Shown here in pieces: positions 1-9,349 of a stretch of DNA of 64,000 bases (within the stretch, counting starts at the first letter, position 1; each line of letters begins with the position of its first letter). The notes under the pieces are model-generated. The model was not told where the DNA came from and did no database searches. It saw only the letters and a program-made list of their open reading frames with translations. Origin of the DNA: Parashewanella sp049608225 (lineage in GTDB: Bacteria; Pseudomonadota; Gammaproteobacteria; Enterobacterales; Shewanellaceae); the NCBI GenBank assembly GCA_049608225.1, contig JBMYXI010000002.1, forward strand, positions 52,917-116,916. The letters run 5' to 3'. A program made the translations under genes and the position numbers.

Positions 1-71
1 TTGACTTTCAACACCTTGCCAAGGTCTACGATAATGCTCATCCAAGAGCTAAGCGCCAAAAGGAGAAGTAA
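1..71 (+). CDS. xerC: Tyrosine recombinase XerC, C-terminal end (partial)
   Basis: The frame beginning at base 3 reads DFQHLAKVYDNAHPRAKR and ends at a TAA at 69-71. This matches the conserved XerC C-terminus just after the catalytic tyrosine region. XerC acts with XerD at dif to resolve chromosome dimers. Only the last 22 residues are in the window. The next gene, yigB, follows directly, as in the E. coli xerC-yigB order, which supports the call. Confidence 0.85.
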   Translation, partial: DFQHLAKVYDNAHPRAKRQKEK

Positions 72-788
72 GTGCAGTCTTTTCTTGCGATCCGCCCGAT
101 TAAAGCCATTAGTTTTGATCTAGACGATACCCTTTATGACAATCGCCCTTACATACAAAAAGCCGAAGCTAAATTTCTTGGCTTTATGCAACAGCAGTTC
201 CCTGCACCGCATCTGTGGCAAGCTGCACATTGGTTAGCAACCAAAAAACAGCTTATTGATGCTCATCCTATGCTCGGGCATGACACATGGCGCATACGAG
301 AAGTTACCGCTGAAACCTTATTACTCGAATTAGGGCTCAATGCACAGAAAGCAAAACAAGGGGCAAAACGAGGACTCGATCACTTTTTGTTTCATCGCAG
401 TGATTTCATCGTTCCTGAATCGAGTCTAGAGCTACTAGCAAAACTTAAGAAACGCTACCCTTTGATTGGTATTTCAAATGGCAACGTCGATGCCAACCGT
501 ATAGGTCTTGATGAGTATTTTGAATTCATTCTGCATGCGGGTAATGGCTTACGCATGAAGCCTGAGTCCGATATGTTTGATTTAGCGTTAACCCGTTTAG
601 CCATAAAGCCCCATGAACTATTACATATTGGCGATAATCACACTGCGGATATCATAGGCGCACGTAACGCTAATTGTCAGGCTGTTTGGTTAAACCCTGC
701 ATACGGTCGTCATCAAGTAATGAAGTTGGCATCACCACTCCCGCATATAATGATCACTGATATTGAGCAGTTAGCGTATTTGGTTTAA
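72..788 (+). CDS. yigB: HAD-superfamily hydrolase, YigB type
   Basis: HAD phosphatase of about 238 residues. HAD motif I is FDLDDTLYD near residues 15-23 (nucleophile and acid/base Asp), motif II is the Ser in GISNGNVDANRIG, the motif III lysine is in RMKPESDMF, and motif IV is HIGDNHTADIIGA. E. coli YigB can dephosphorylate the riboflavin intermediate 5-amino-6-(5-phosphoribitylamino)uracil; the same substrate here is inferred. It starts at GTG 72, directly after the xerC stop, with AGGAGA at 61-66 as ribosome binding site, so the two are translationally linked. In E. coli uvrD follows yigB, but here the conserved block ends and accessory genes begin. Confidence 0.9.
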   Translation: MQSFLAIRPIKAISFDLDDTLYDNRPYIQKAEAKFLGFMQQQFPAPHLWQAAHWLATKKQLIDAHPMLGHDTWRIREVTAETLLLELGLNAQKAKQGAKRGLDHFLFHRSDFIVPESSLELLAKLKKRYPLIGISNGNVDANRIGLDEYFEFILHAGNGLRMKPESDMFDLALTRLAIKPHELLHIGDNHTADIIGARNANCQAVWLNPAYGRHQVMKLASPLPHIMITDIEQLAYLV

Positions 789-893
789 CGCTCGCTCTTG
801 AATCAACGTAAATACACTTATTTAGATTAGAGTGTTAACGACTTATATATGACGAATCAGAATTTGACCATCGAGGACGCTACTATAAGACTG

Positions 894-920
894 AACACCT
901 CTCAGATCTAAAGAGGTGTT
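894..920 (+). promoter_or_regulatory. Perfect hairpin covering the ribosome binding site of the 924 gene
   Basis: AACACCTCT (894-902) and AGAGGTGTT (912-920) are a perfect 9-bp inverted repeat around a 9-nt loop. The right arm contains the only good Shine-Dalgarno (AGAGG, 912-916) for the ATG at 924. Folded, it would hide the ribosome binding site. There is no T-run, so it is not a terminator. A translational thermometer, protein-binding site or small-RNA target are all possible; function is inferred. Confidence 0.6.
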
Positions 921-923
921 GTT

Positions 924-1523
924 ATGGCTGCTACTGCTACTACTACTGCTACCCAACCTTCTGAAAATCCCTCTTTAGAGGACGTAGATTATTGTCCACA
1001 AATCGTAAGAAAGCCTGACTTTTCATCTGATGTGGACATCGTGCAATTGGTCGCATTAGCAGGAGACTTAGAGCACACCTGCACATTTGTTTCTGATGTC
1101 AAAAAGTATGAAGATTTTTTTCACCGAAGATACAACAATAATCATACAACTGATAATTTTTGCTCATTTGCTCCCGCACCATCATTATTGCTTAGAACAG
1201 GAAATACTGCATTTAACAATACTAACGAATATTCAAGAGGTGCTGATTTAGTACTTTACACTCTATATTCCAGTTGTTCACAACAAAACCCTTTCTGCGT
1301 GAAAGAGAACTTTACGACTATATTAGCTGATATAAAGAATAAACATCCCACCATAGTCGAGAAGTTCTCCAATGCTGAACAACCATGGAAAGTTGAGCAT
1401 TTAAACAATGGTCAGGCATTCCAATTGCAAGCATTCGACAGCACGACTTATTTTCATGGCTTAGATGTTGGAAATGCAAGAAAACTAGCAGATGCTTTCA
1501 AGAAATTGTTCAAAATAGAGTAG
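924..1523 (+). CDS. Lineage-specific protein of unknown function
   Basis: I do not recognise this 199-residue protein. The first 17 residues are almost all Ala, Thr, Gln, Ser and Pro (MAATATTTATQPSENPS), with no hydrophobic signal peptide or membrane segment. The remainder is globular and Phe/Asn-rich, with five cysteines (C24, C52, C76, C119 and C126). The start is set by AGAGG 8 bases upstream of ATG 924; that site lies inside a perfect hairpin. It stands alone between yigB and an ankyrin gene. The disordered small-residue N-terminus resembles those of other orphan genes in the window and would fit a type III effector, but nothing here proves secretion. Confidence 0.7.
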   Translation: MAATATTTATQPSENPSLEDVDYCPQIVRKPDFSSDVDIVQLVALAGDLEHTCTFVSDVKKYEDFFHRRYNNNHTTDNFCSFAPAPSLLLRTGNTAFNNTNEYSRGADLVLYTLYSSCSQQNPFCVKENFTTILADIKNKHPTIVEKFSNAEQPWKVEHLNNGQAFQLQAFDSTTYFHGLDVGNARKLADAFKKLFKIE

Positions 1524-1729
1524 GTTGACATGAAAAACACACTGAAGGATACAGCATCATTGCTCTGCTGCCGGTATGACAGCGTCTTAACATGCTGAGA
1601 TTGGACAATAAATTTTCAATAATCTCATGGTGAAGCACTGATAACGCGCTGAATTATGACGGATCAATCTAACCCTTTACCAAAAGTTGTGATTCAATAC
1701 GGATAGGTGTTCGAGAAATTAAGGTCAGT

Positions 1730-2521
1730 ATGATGTTATCTGAAGTTGTTTCATTTTTACTATCACAGGATCACCCACCTGAATACTCCGCTTGCCCTGA
1801 TACAATCACATTAACAGTAAATAAAAATGAATACGCGTTTCAGAAATACAAAGGCGTATACGTTCCCGTCAACTACCCAAAGTTCAGATTATTTCCCAAT
1901 CGCCAACAACGACAACAGCTTAAAACAATTAATCACTTATATAGCCATGTTAATCGATTTACGCACTTTCACGACACAGCCATTTGTGGTGAAGCTAAGA
2001 TATTAAGAAAGCTCATTGCAGCTGGACTGAAAGTCGATACTAAATCTAAAGAAGCACAAACAGCTTTACTGTATAGCATCGATATGGATAATAAAAAATG
2101 TGTGTCTTTATTACTCCAACATGGTGCAAATACCGACATTCAATCTCCCACAGGTAGTGCCGCAATTCATCTTGCAATACATAAAAAGCACCATGATTGC
2201 TTGAAGCTTTTACTTGAAAAAGACGCAAACCCAAACCTTGAAGATGCTAGAGGGCAAACTCCCCTTCAGCTTGCGGTTTCAACCCATGACGCACGCGCTT
2301 TAAAACTCTTGCTCGCAAACCACACTCAACTAGATTTGAATGCGACAAACGGACAAGGTGAAACGGCTTGCATTCTTGCTGCTCGGCTCGGTTATTCTAA
2401 ATGTTTAAACATGCTGATTGCTGCTGGTGCGGATACTTCAATACAAGATAGTAACGGTCATACAGCCTTAGACCACGCAATAAGAGAAAAACGTCAACGT
2501 TGCATTCAATACTTAAGGTGA
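1730..2521 (+). CDS. Ankyrin-repeat protein
   Basis: 263 residues. The first ~75 residues form a non-repeat domain with no recognised family. After it come about five or six ankyrin repeats with TALLYSI, AAIHLAI, TPLQLAV, TACILAA and TALDHAI cores, each followed by a helix ending LLLxxGA or similar. The last repeat runs to the C-terminus. Ankyrin stacks bind proteins; the partner is unknown. There is no signal peptide. AAGG just before ATG 1730 serves as ribosome binding site (an ATG at 1733 is an alternative). It is probably paralogous in style to the 35.1-36.5 kb ankyrin gene. A host-directed effector is possible but is inference. Confidence 0.85.
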   Translation: MMLSEVVSFLLSQDHPPEYSACPDTITLTVNKNEYAFQKYKGVYVPVNYPKFRLFPNRQQRQQLKTINHLYSHVNRFTHFHDTAICGEAKILRKLIAAGLKVDTKSKEAQTALLYSIDMDNKKCVSLLLQHGANTDIQSPTGSAAIHLAIHKKHHDCLKLLLEKDANPNLEDARGQTPLQLAVSTHDARALKLLLANHTQLDLNATNGQGETACILAARLGYSKCLNMLIAAGADTSIQDSNGHTALDHAIREKRQRCIQYLR

Positions 2522-2590
2522 GCAAGATAAGTTTAAAAGCGCTTCATGAACCAAACAAGCAACGACTCATGAAGCGATTTTACACTCATT

Positions 2591-5416
2591 TTATGCCAAA
2601 AGAGGTTTCAAAAAACGAGCTGTGTGTGATGTTTTATGCTGAGCTACCTCTTCTGGTGTCCCACAAGTTAGAATAGTACCACCGCCAGAGCCACCCTCTG
2701 GACCTAAATCAATGATCCAGTCTGCCGTTTTTATCACATCCAAGTTATGCTCAATCACAACTACGGTATTGCCGTGAGATTTCAGGCGATGCAGTACATC
2801 AAGCAACATTTGAATATCAGCAAAGTGTAGCCCCGTCGTCGGTTCATCAAGAATATATAAGGTTTTACCAGTATCGCGCTTAGATAGTTCTTTGGCCAAT
2901 TTCACCCGTTGGGCTTCACCGCCTGAAAGCGTGGTCGCACTTTGCCCTAAGCGAATGTAAGACAAACCTACATCCATTAAGGTTTGCAATTTACGTGAAA
3001 CGGCAGGAATCGCGTCAAAGAATTGACGGGCATCTTCGACCGTCATTTGTAGCACTTCGTGAATATTTTTACCTTTATAGCGAACTTCAAGAGTCTCACG
3101 GTTATATCGTTGCCCTTTACAAGCATCACAAGGCACATAAACGTCTGGCAAGAAATGCATTTCAACTTTGATCAAGCCATCACCTTGGCAAGCTTCACAA
3201 CGGCCACCTTTGACATTGAAAGAAAAACGACCCACTTGATACCCTCGGCTGCGCGCTTCTTGGGTGCCTGCAAAAATTTCACGAATAGGCGTGAAAATTC
3301 CTGTGTAAGTTGCGGGGTTTGAACGTGGCGTACGGCCGATTGGACTCTGATCAATATCGACCACTTTATCGCATTGCTCCATACCTGTGATGTCATCATA
3401 AGGGGCAATTTCACCCACGGTTGCTTTATTCAGCATTTTATGGGCAATTTTATAAAAGGTATCATTGATCAAGGTTGATTTGCCCGAGCCAGACACGCCA
3501 GTTACACAAGTCATTAATCCACAAGGAATGGTCACATCAACATTCTTAAGGTTATTGCCACGGGCGCCTTTTAATTCAATTACTTGAGTTTCATCAAATG
3601 GTACGCGTTCACCTTTAACATGAATTTGTTTTTTACCTGAAAGATATTGCCCAGTAACAGAGTCTGAACAACTTAATACATCATCTAAAGTACCGCTGGC
3701 AATGATTTCACCGCCATGCACACCTGCACCAGGGCCGATATCAATCACATGATCAGCCATGCGGATTGCATCCTCATCATGCTCGACAACAATCACAGTA
3801 TTACCCAAATCACGTAAATGCTTTAAGGTATTTAGTAAGCGTTCATTATCCCGTTGATGTAAACCAATTGACGGTTCATCAAGCACGTACATCACCCCAA
3901 CTAAGCCTGCACCAATCTGACTAGCAAGCCGAATACGTTGTGCTTCTCCACCAGACAAGGTTTCAGCACTGCGCGACAAGTTTAAGTAGTTCAAACCAAC
4001 GTTCACAAGAAAACCTAAACGTTCACCGATCTCTTTTAAGATTTTTTCGGCGATTTTTGCTTTTTGACCACTAAAGGTTAACTGATTAAAGTATTCTGCT
4101 GCTTCACCAATTGACCATGTGGTTAACATTGGTAAGTTAACTTGATCAATAAATACATTGCGTGCTTCTTCTTTTAACCGAGAGCCATCACAACTCTGGC
4201 AAGGCTGGGTGTTGATAAATTTGGTCAATTCTTCGCGCACCGAGTTACTTTCTGTCTCACGGTAACGTCTATCCATGTTATTAAGAATGCCTTCAAATGG
4301 ATGAGTTCTTAATACCACGTCGCCTTTATCGTTAATGTATTTAAACTCAATCTTGGTGCGACCAGAGCCATAAAACACGATTTTTTGTGTTTTTTCATCT
4401 AATTGCTGAAATGGTGTTTCAACATCAAAGCCATAATGATCAGCTAGTGACTTGAGCATTTGGAAGTAATAGAAGTTACGTCTATCCCAACCACGTATTG
4501 CGCCGCCCGCCAGTGATAATTCACCGTTGATCACCACGCGTTCAGGGTCGAAAAATTGCTGAACGCCTAAACCGTCACAAGTGCCACACGCACCAGCAGG
4601 GTTATTAAAGGAGAAGATTCGTGGCTCCAATTCTGTCATGGAATAGCCACAATGCGGACAAGCAAAATTAGCGGAAAAGATCAGTGGCTCTTGCTCAGAC
4701 TCTTCTATGGGCACCACGATCGCTAATCCACCAGAAAGCTCTAATGCAGTTTCGAAAGATTCAGCTAATCGTTGCTTGATATCATCGCGGACTTTAAAGC
4801 GATCCACCACTACTTCAATGGTATGTTTGACATGAAGATCTAAGGTTGGTGGATCGGATAAGTCACAGACATCACCATCGATACGTGCACGTACATAACC
4901 TTGAGCAGCAAGGCTTTCTAACAGTTTTACGTGCTCGCCCTTACGGCCATTAACTACTGGTGCCAACAGCATTTGTCGGCTGCCTTCAGGCAATTCCACC
5001 ACTTTATCAACCATTTGGCTAACAGTTTGTGCCGCTAAAGCCACACCATGTGTTGGGCAACGCGGTTCGCCCACGCGCGCATATAGCAAACGCAAGTAAT
5101 CGTAAATTTCAGTAATAGTACCCACAGTTGAACGTGGATTGTGCGATGTGGATTTTTGTTCAATAGAAATCGCAGGACTTAAACCTTCAATGTGATCAAC
5201 GTCCGGTTTTTCCATTAAGCTTAAAAACTGACGCGCATAAGCCGACAATGACTCAACATAACGTCTTTGTCCTTCGGCATATAAGGTATCAAAAGCCAGT
5301 GATGATTTGCCCGATCCCGACAAACCTGTTATCACAATCAGTTCGTCTCGAGGAATGGTTAAGCTGATGTTTTTAAGATTATGTGTCCGTGCACCGCGTA
5401 TTTCTATTTTATCCAT
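2591..5416 (-). CDS. uvrA: Excinuclease ABC subunit A
   Basis: Full-length UvrA of 941 residues, the DNA-damage recognition ATPase of nucleotide excision repair, working with UvrB and UvrC. It has two ABC modules: Walker A GLSGSGKSS (residues 31-39) and GVSGSGKST (second half), two ABC signatures (LSGGEAQRIRLA and LSGGEAQRVKLA), and zinc-binding CxxC pairs (CPHCGY/CGTCDG and CEACQGDG/CDACKG). The start MDKIEIRGARTHNLKN is canonical. In many Shewanella genomes uvrA is close to the MFS-ssb pair, which here lies 34 kb away. I looked for a LexA box upstream and did not find a convincing one. Confidence 0.98.
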   Translation of the reverse strand: MDKIEIRGARTHNLKNISLTIPRDELIVITGLSGSGKSSLAFDTLYAEGQRRYVESLSAYARQFLSLMEKPDVDHIEGLSPAISIEQKSTSHNPRSTVGTITEIYDYLRLLYARVGEPRCPTHGVALAAQTVSQMVDKVVELPEGSRQMLLAPVVNGRKGEHVKLLESLAAQGYVRARIDGDVCDLSDPPTLDLHVKHTIEVVVDRFKVRDDIKQRLAESFETALELSGGLAIVVPIEESEQEPLIFSANFACPHCGYSMTELEPRIFSFNNPAGACGTCDGLGVQQFFDPERVVINGELSLAGGAIRGWDRRNFYYFQMLKSLADHYGFDVETPFQQLDEKTQKIVFYGSGRTKIEFKYINDKGDVVLRTHPFEGILNNMDRRYRETESNSVREELTKFINTQPCQSCDGSRLKEEARNVFIDQVNLPMLTTWSIGEAAEYFNQLTFSGQKAKIAEKILKEIGERLGFLVNVGLNYLNLSRSAETLSGGEAQRIRLASQIGAGLVGVMYVLDEPSIGLHQRDNERLLNTLKHLRDLGNTVIVVEHDEDAIRMADHVIDIGPGAGVHGGEIIASGTLDDVLSCSDSVTGQYLSGKKQIHVKGERVPFDETQVIELKGARGNNLKNVDVTIPCGLMTCVTGVSGSGKSTLINDTFYKIAHKMLNKATVGEIAPYDDITGMEQCDKVVDIDQSPIGRTPRSNPATYTGIFTPIREIFAGTQEARSRGYQVGRFSFNVKGGRCEACQGDGLIKVEMHFLPDVYVPCDACKGQRYNRETLEVRYKGKNIHEVLQMTVEDARQFFDAIPAVSRKLQTLMDVGLSYIRLGQSATTLSGGEAQRVKLAKELSKRDTGKTLYILDEPTTGLHFADIQMLLDVLHRLKSHGNTVVVIEHNLDVIKTADWIIDLGPEGGSGGGTILTCGTPEEVAQHKTSHTARFLKPLLA

Positions 5417-5630
5417 CTAACTGCATACCACTGAAATAAAAGAATCCTATTATGCCTATACCTGTGAATAATGAAAACGCTTAAACATCATATCCTTTCA
5501 AGAAGCAGCAGTAAGTTGGTCTATTCTTAAATTAACCAATGTTATTTTGTAATAAATATTTAGTCCCATGGTAACCCAAACGTCATATCTATTGACTAAA
5601 TTTCAACCTGAAGATGGTGGGGGAAAACAT

Positions 5631-6146
5631 ATGCTCAACATTATCAGTGAATTAGATATTCGTGGCTTCAATCGAGTGATCAATTGGACTCAGGTATACA
5701 AACTAAATCACCTTGCCAGACGGATATCATCATCTGGTGACGGTCATTTATATGGTTTATTTGCTGTGGTTTGTCTAATTTCTCACCCAAAAGGTCAGTA
5801 TTTATTTAACTTGTTATTAATGAGTTTTTTAATTGAACTGCCTTTGTATTTATTACTGAAAAATACCATTAGACGGGTTCGCCCCTGCCATGCTGTTACT
5901 GGTATACAGGCTAAGTTTGAGCCTTCCGATAAGTTTAGTTTACCTTCAGGACACACTGCGGCAGCGTTTGTAATGGCAACCGCTGTTTTTAGTGTATTAC
6001 CTTTAGTGGGTTCACTATTTTTCATTTGGGCAAGCGGTATTGGTATTTCAAGAGTTGCGTTAGCGGTGCACTATCCCACCGATATTATCGCTGGTGTAGG
6101 GTTAGGAATGACATCAGTATTTTTAGCGATAACTTATATTCATTAA
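5631..6146 (+). CDS. PAP2-family membrane phosphatase
   Basis: Type 2 phosphatidic acid phosphatase-like protein. The three PAP2 motifs are present: KNTIRRVRP (KxxxxxxRP), PSGHTAA, and SRVALAVHYPTD (SRxxxxxHxxxD), with several membrane helices around them. Likely substrates are lipid phosphates or polyprenyl pyrophosphates; the exact one is unknown. I start it at ATG 5631, which has GGTGGGGG just upstream, rather than ATG 5568, which would add 21 polar residues without a ribosome binding site. The glycosyltransferase begins 8 bases downstream, so the two form a probable operon for a lipid-linked glycan. Confidence 0.88.
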   Translation: MLNIISELDIRGFNRVINWTQVYKLNHLARRISSSGDGHLYGLFAVVCLISHPKGQYLFNLLLMSFLIELPLYLLLKNTIRRVRPCHAVTGIQAKFEPSDKFSLPSGHTAAAFVMATAVFSVLPLVGSLFFIWASGIGISRVALAVHYPTDIIAGVGLGMTSVFLAITYIH

Positions 6147-6154
6147 GGTAAACA

Positions 6155-7195
6155 ATGCGTATTTTATACGGAGTTCAAGGTACTGGAAATGGCCATATTT
6201 GCCGAAGTCGCCTTATGGCTAAAGCACTAAAACAAGCAAATGTTGAAGTCGACTACCTATTCAGTGGGCGTGAAGCCGATCAATATTTTGCCATGGAAGA
6301 TTTCGGTGATTACCAGCTAAAAAGTGGTGTCACAATCGTCAGTAATGCTGGCAAGGTAGAGGTTGCAAAAACACTAAGACGTAACTTTTCTTCGGCTTTT
6401 TTTTCAGATATTCGCAACTTAGATTTATCAAATTACGATTTAGTCTTAAACGATTATGAACCCATCACCGCATGGGCTGCACGTAGGCAAAAAGTACCCT
6501 CTATCGGCATCAGTCATCAAGCGGCCTTATTACACTCTGTACCCAAAGTCGGCGTTGGCTTTATGCAAAATTTATTATTGGAGAAAATGGCACCTGTTGA
6601 TGTTTCTTTAGGTTGCCATTGGCATCACTTTGGTTGCCCGATAATACCGCCATTTGTCGACGAAGATGCCGTCAATGTAGAATATTCTCATAAGGTTATT
6701 GTTTACCTACCTTTTGAAGCTCCAGATCAAATAGTGCAATTTCTTAATGATCATAATGACTATCAGTTTCTTGTTTATCATGGGCAAAAACCAACTGTCG
6801 AGCTACCTGAGCACGTCGTTTGGCACGGATTCGATCGCACTGGTTTTAAACAAAATTTAACCGCTTGTGGTGGTGTAATTTGTAATGCAGGATTTGAATT
6901 AGTCAGCGAAGCACTGACACTCGGTAAACGAATTTTAGTTAAACCTTTGCTAGGTCAATTTGAGCAACTCTCGAACATGGCTGCGCTGCAATTACTTGCT
7001 GCAGCAGATTCAATGATGACCTTAGATAAATCGGCCTTAACTCGCTGGCTAAAAATACCTCAACCAGAAACCGTTGAATACCCAGACGTGGCAACATCTG
7101 TAGTTAACTGGATCAAGCAAGGTCAGTGGCAAGATAAACAAACGCTTAGCGATGAACTTTGGCAACAAGCTAAATTACCTGCAAGTTGGCGTTGA
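6155..7195 (+). CDS. Glycosyltransferase, MJ1255/VC2487 type
   Basis: 346-residue protein of the GT-B fold seen in the MJ1255/VC2487 family. The N-terminus (MRILYGVQGTGNGHICRSR) has the glycine-rich GNGH loop of UDP-glycosyltransferases. The C-terminal half has the nucleotide-sugar site, with CGGVICNAGFELVSEAL followed by KPLLGQFEQLSNMAALQ. The acceptor is unknown. It is coupled to the PAP2 gene with AAGG as ribosome binding site, suggesting both act on one lipid-linked sugar product at the inner membrane. Confidence 0.88.
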   Translation: MRILYGVQGTGNGHICRSRLMAKALKQANVEVDYLFSGREADQYFAMEDFGDYQLKSGVTIVSNAGKVEVAKTLRRNFSSAFFSDIRNLDLSNYDLVLNDYEPITAWAARRQKVPSIGISHQAALLHSVPKVGVGFMQNLLLEKMAPVDVSLGCHWHHFGCPIIPPFVDEDAVNVEYSHKVIVYLPFEAPDQIVQFLNDHNDYQFLVYHGQKPTVELPEHVVWHGFDRTGFKQNLTACGGVICNAGFELVSEALTLGKRILVKPLLGQFEQLSNMAALQLLAAADSMMTLDKSALTRWLKIPQPETVEYPDVATSVVNWIKQGQWQDKQTLSDELWQQAKLPASWR

Positions 7196-7202
7196 CTATA
7201 AT

Positions 7203-7643
7203 TTACAGCGCCAATTTGTCGATCGCTGCTTGCAGCGCAAATTGGTAACCCTGTGCACCTAAACCACAAATAACTCCAACCGCTTTATCTGACAAGTAAG
7301 AGTGCTGACGAAACGGCTCTCTTGCGTGAATATTAGATAAATGCACTTCGATAAAAGGGATCGCGACCCCAAGCAATGCATCTCTTAACGCAATACTTGT
7401 ATGGGTAAATGCTGCAGGATTGATGATAATGAAATCAGCATCAGTTTGATGAACTGCCTCTATTAGTTCATGTTCGGCATTGGACTGCAAGTGTTGTAAC
7501 TTTATGCCCATAGATTTTGCTTGTTTAGATACATCATCAACAAGCTCAGCTAAGGTTTGATGACCATAAACATCAGGTTCACGGCGACCTAATAAATTTA
7601 AGTTTGGTCCATTTAACAGTAGTATTTTATGTTGTTTCGCCAT
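7203..7643 (-). CDS. aroQ: 3-dehydroquinate dehydratase, type II
   Basis: Type II dehydroquinase of the shikimate pathway (3-dehydroquinate to 3-dehydroshikimate). Signature NGPNLNLLGRREPDVYG carries the catalytic Tyr and Arg; IINPAAFTHTSIALRDAL and EVHLSNIHAREPFR complete the active site. At 146 residues from ATG 7643 it has the usual family length. An upstream in-frame ATG at 7664 would add seven residues and cannot be excluded; neither start has a strong ribosome binding site. It is monocistronic here, not beside accBC. Confidence 0.95.
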   Translation of the reverse strand: MAKQHKILLLNGPNLNLLGRREPDVYGHQTLAELVDDVSKQAKSMGIKLQHLQSNAEHELIEAVHQTDADFIIINPAAFTHTSIALRDALLGVAIPFIEVHLSNIHAREPFRQHSYLSDKAVGVICGLGAQGYQFALQAAIDKLAL

Positions 7644-7705
7644 GCTGAGAAGTACCTTAACCATGAGTATCAGAACAGCATAACGAAAACTAACCGTTTT
7701 GCAAA

Positions 7706-8341
7706 TTAGGCCGCTTGTTTGCGTTGCTGACTAACGCTACTAACAAACATAGGTCGGGATTTTATCAGCTTCTTCATTTCAATCTCTGACGGCGTTCCTG
7801 ACGGTAACTTTAATGTCGCTCGATTTAGCTGTGATCTGGCTGGCATTGAAATTTTAAACTCAGCCGTGGGCCCTTGAATAGCATAGTGTTTTTCATTACC
7901 TATGCATTCGATGATGTGATTATCCAATAAACTTTTTACAGCGATATCGTCTTTAGGCAAGGTTAAGATCGCGCTGCTTTGCAAAAAGAACTCTCGTAAC
8001 ACTGCGCGTTCTGCTGGATCGAGTAACTTTACTTTTGATTCAACTAACTCAGTGATCTTTTTATTGCGGTAATGCTGGATCGCAAGATCTAATAAATGAT
8101 CGCACATGCGGCTAACAAAATAGGCACTGGCAATGATCAAACCTAAACCAATAAAGTGAATATTCTGACTATGTAATGCCGTTAAACCTAATGTTTCCAG
8201 TAATGAACTCGGCATAAACAATAAGCTGCTACTGCAAATAATCAACCAAAGCATTGACTTAAACAACCATTGCTTTGGCGTAAAATATTTTTGGCTCATA
8301 TCTAAACATGATTTAATGGCTAACTTCATTTTTGTATCCAA
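7706..8341 (-). CDS. Inner-membrane protein resembling superinfection exclusion protein B
   Basis: 211 residues. Two hydrophobic segments (about residues 27-47 and 62-80) are followed by a soluble cytoplasmic part with LLDPAERAVLREFF, a pattern I associate with the SieB (super-infection exclusion B) family, though I could not align it. The C-terminal ~40 residues are basic and probably disordered. A second ATG four codons in is an alternative start. SieB proteins abort superinfecting phage in a few lambdoid prophages, but chromosomal homologues are widespread and their role is unclear, so defence should not be assumed. It lies between aroQ and tcdA. Confidence 0.55.
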   Translation of the reverse strand: MDTKMKLAIKSCLDMSQKYFTPKQWLFKSMLWLIICSSSLLFMPSSLLETLGLTALHSQNIHFIGLGLIIASAYFVSRMCDHLLDLAIQHYRNKKITELVESKVKLLDPAERAVLREFFLQSSAILTLPKDDIAVKSLLDNHIIECIGNEKHYAIQGPTAEFKISMPARSQLNRATLKLPSGTPSEIEMKKLIKSRPMFVSSVSQQRKQAA

Positions 8342-8399
8342 GCGTCAGAATTTTTACTCTGATCATTGAAAAGCAAAAACAATGCCAGTTAATGTTAGA

Positions 8400-9218
8400 T
8401 TACGCCTTTGCTGCTAGCCTTTTTAAAACCCGAGCAACCGCCACAAAACCGAAGCCACCCGTTACCATAGTCACAGCGCCAAAACCTGAGGCACAATCCA
8501 TTCTCATATTGCCATCCGAATTCGCTTTACTGTGACACACTTCACCATCAGTTTGCGGATACACCAGTTGCTCGGTGGAAAACACGGCATCAATACTGAA
8601 TCGGCGTTGCAGATTTTTAGAAAAGCCATATTCTCGTCTCAATATGTTTCTGACTTTCGCCAGTAGAGGATCTTGATAAGTTTTCGCTAAATCACTGAGT
8701 TGGATTTGAGTTGGATCAGTCTGCCCTCCCGCACCACCGACAGTCACAATTGACAACTTGTTGCGTTTACACCAAGCAATTAACGCTGCTTTTTGCTTAA
8801 CAGCGTCAATACAATCCACTACATAATCAATATCACCGCCATTTTTTGACGACGGTAAATAATCGCCCAAATTATCTAGCGTAATAAAGTCTTCAACTTC
8901 ATTAAGCTTGATTTCTGGATTGATGGACTTGAGTCGCTTAGCCATCACTTCAACTTTCGACTGACCGATAGTCTGAGCGCTCGCATGGATTTGCCGATTG
9001 GTATTGGTGACACAAATATCGTCAAGATCGATCAAAGTGATCTTTCCGATCCCAGAACGCGCTAATGACTCCGCCACCCAAGTCCCGACGCCTCCAATTC
9101 CGATAACTACCACATGTGACTGACTGAACTTATGTAACGCTTTTTGACCATAAAGGCGACCGATACCACCAAAACGTTGCAGATAGCTATCAGATAATGT
9201 GTCTTGTGTTTGCGACAT
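8400..9218 (-). CDS. tcdA: tRNA threonylcarbamoyladenosine dehydratase
   Basis: 272-residue E1-like enzyme (CsdL/TcdA) that cyclises t6A37 to ct6A in ANN-decoding tRNAs using ATP. The nucleotide-binding loop is VVIGIGGVGTWVAESLARSG, followed by DLDDICVTNTNRQIHA with the adenylating Asp/Arg residues, as in ThiF/UBA proteins. The C-terminus (SGFGAVTMVTGGFGFVAVA) is the usual membrane-associating helix. Length and start MSQTQD fit the family. Confidence 0.95.
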   Translation of the reverse strand: MSQTQDTLSDSYLQRFGGIGRLYGQKALHKFSQSHVVVIGIGGVGTWVAESLARSGIGKITLIDLDDICVTNTNRQIHASAQTIGQSKVEVMAKRLKSINPEIKLNEVEDFITLDNLGDYLPSSKNGGDIDYVVDCIDAVKQKAALIAWCKRNKLSIVTVGGAGGQTDPTQIQLSDLAKTYQDPLLAKVRNILRREYGFSKNLQRRFSIDAVFSTEQLVYPQTDGEVCHSKANSDGNMRMDCASGFGAVTMVTGGFGFVAVARVLKRLAAKA

Positions 9219-9349
9219 TCAATTTACTTATAACAAGAAATAATGACCGCATTTTAACTCAGCTACTTAAACACACAAAGGTAAGTTTGAGTTCAGGTTT
9301 TGTGCATTAGCATGTAACTGACTTTTTAAATAAATGCTAAAGTACGCTT

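Noticed and set aside
1530..1598. 22-residue frame starting MKNTLKDTASLL
   Set aside because: Short, no good ribosome binding site, and not protein-like beyond the start.
5417..5567. LexA (SOS) box expected before uvrA
   Set aside because: No CTG-N10-CAG site close to consensus was found between uvrA and the PAP2 gene.
7706..8341. SieB-like gene as part of a prophage or defence island
   Set aside because: Neighbours are core genes (aroQ, tcdA), and there are no phage genes nearby.
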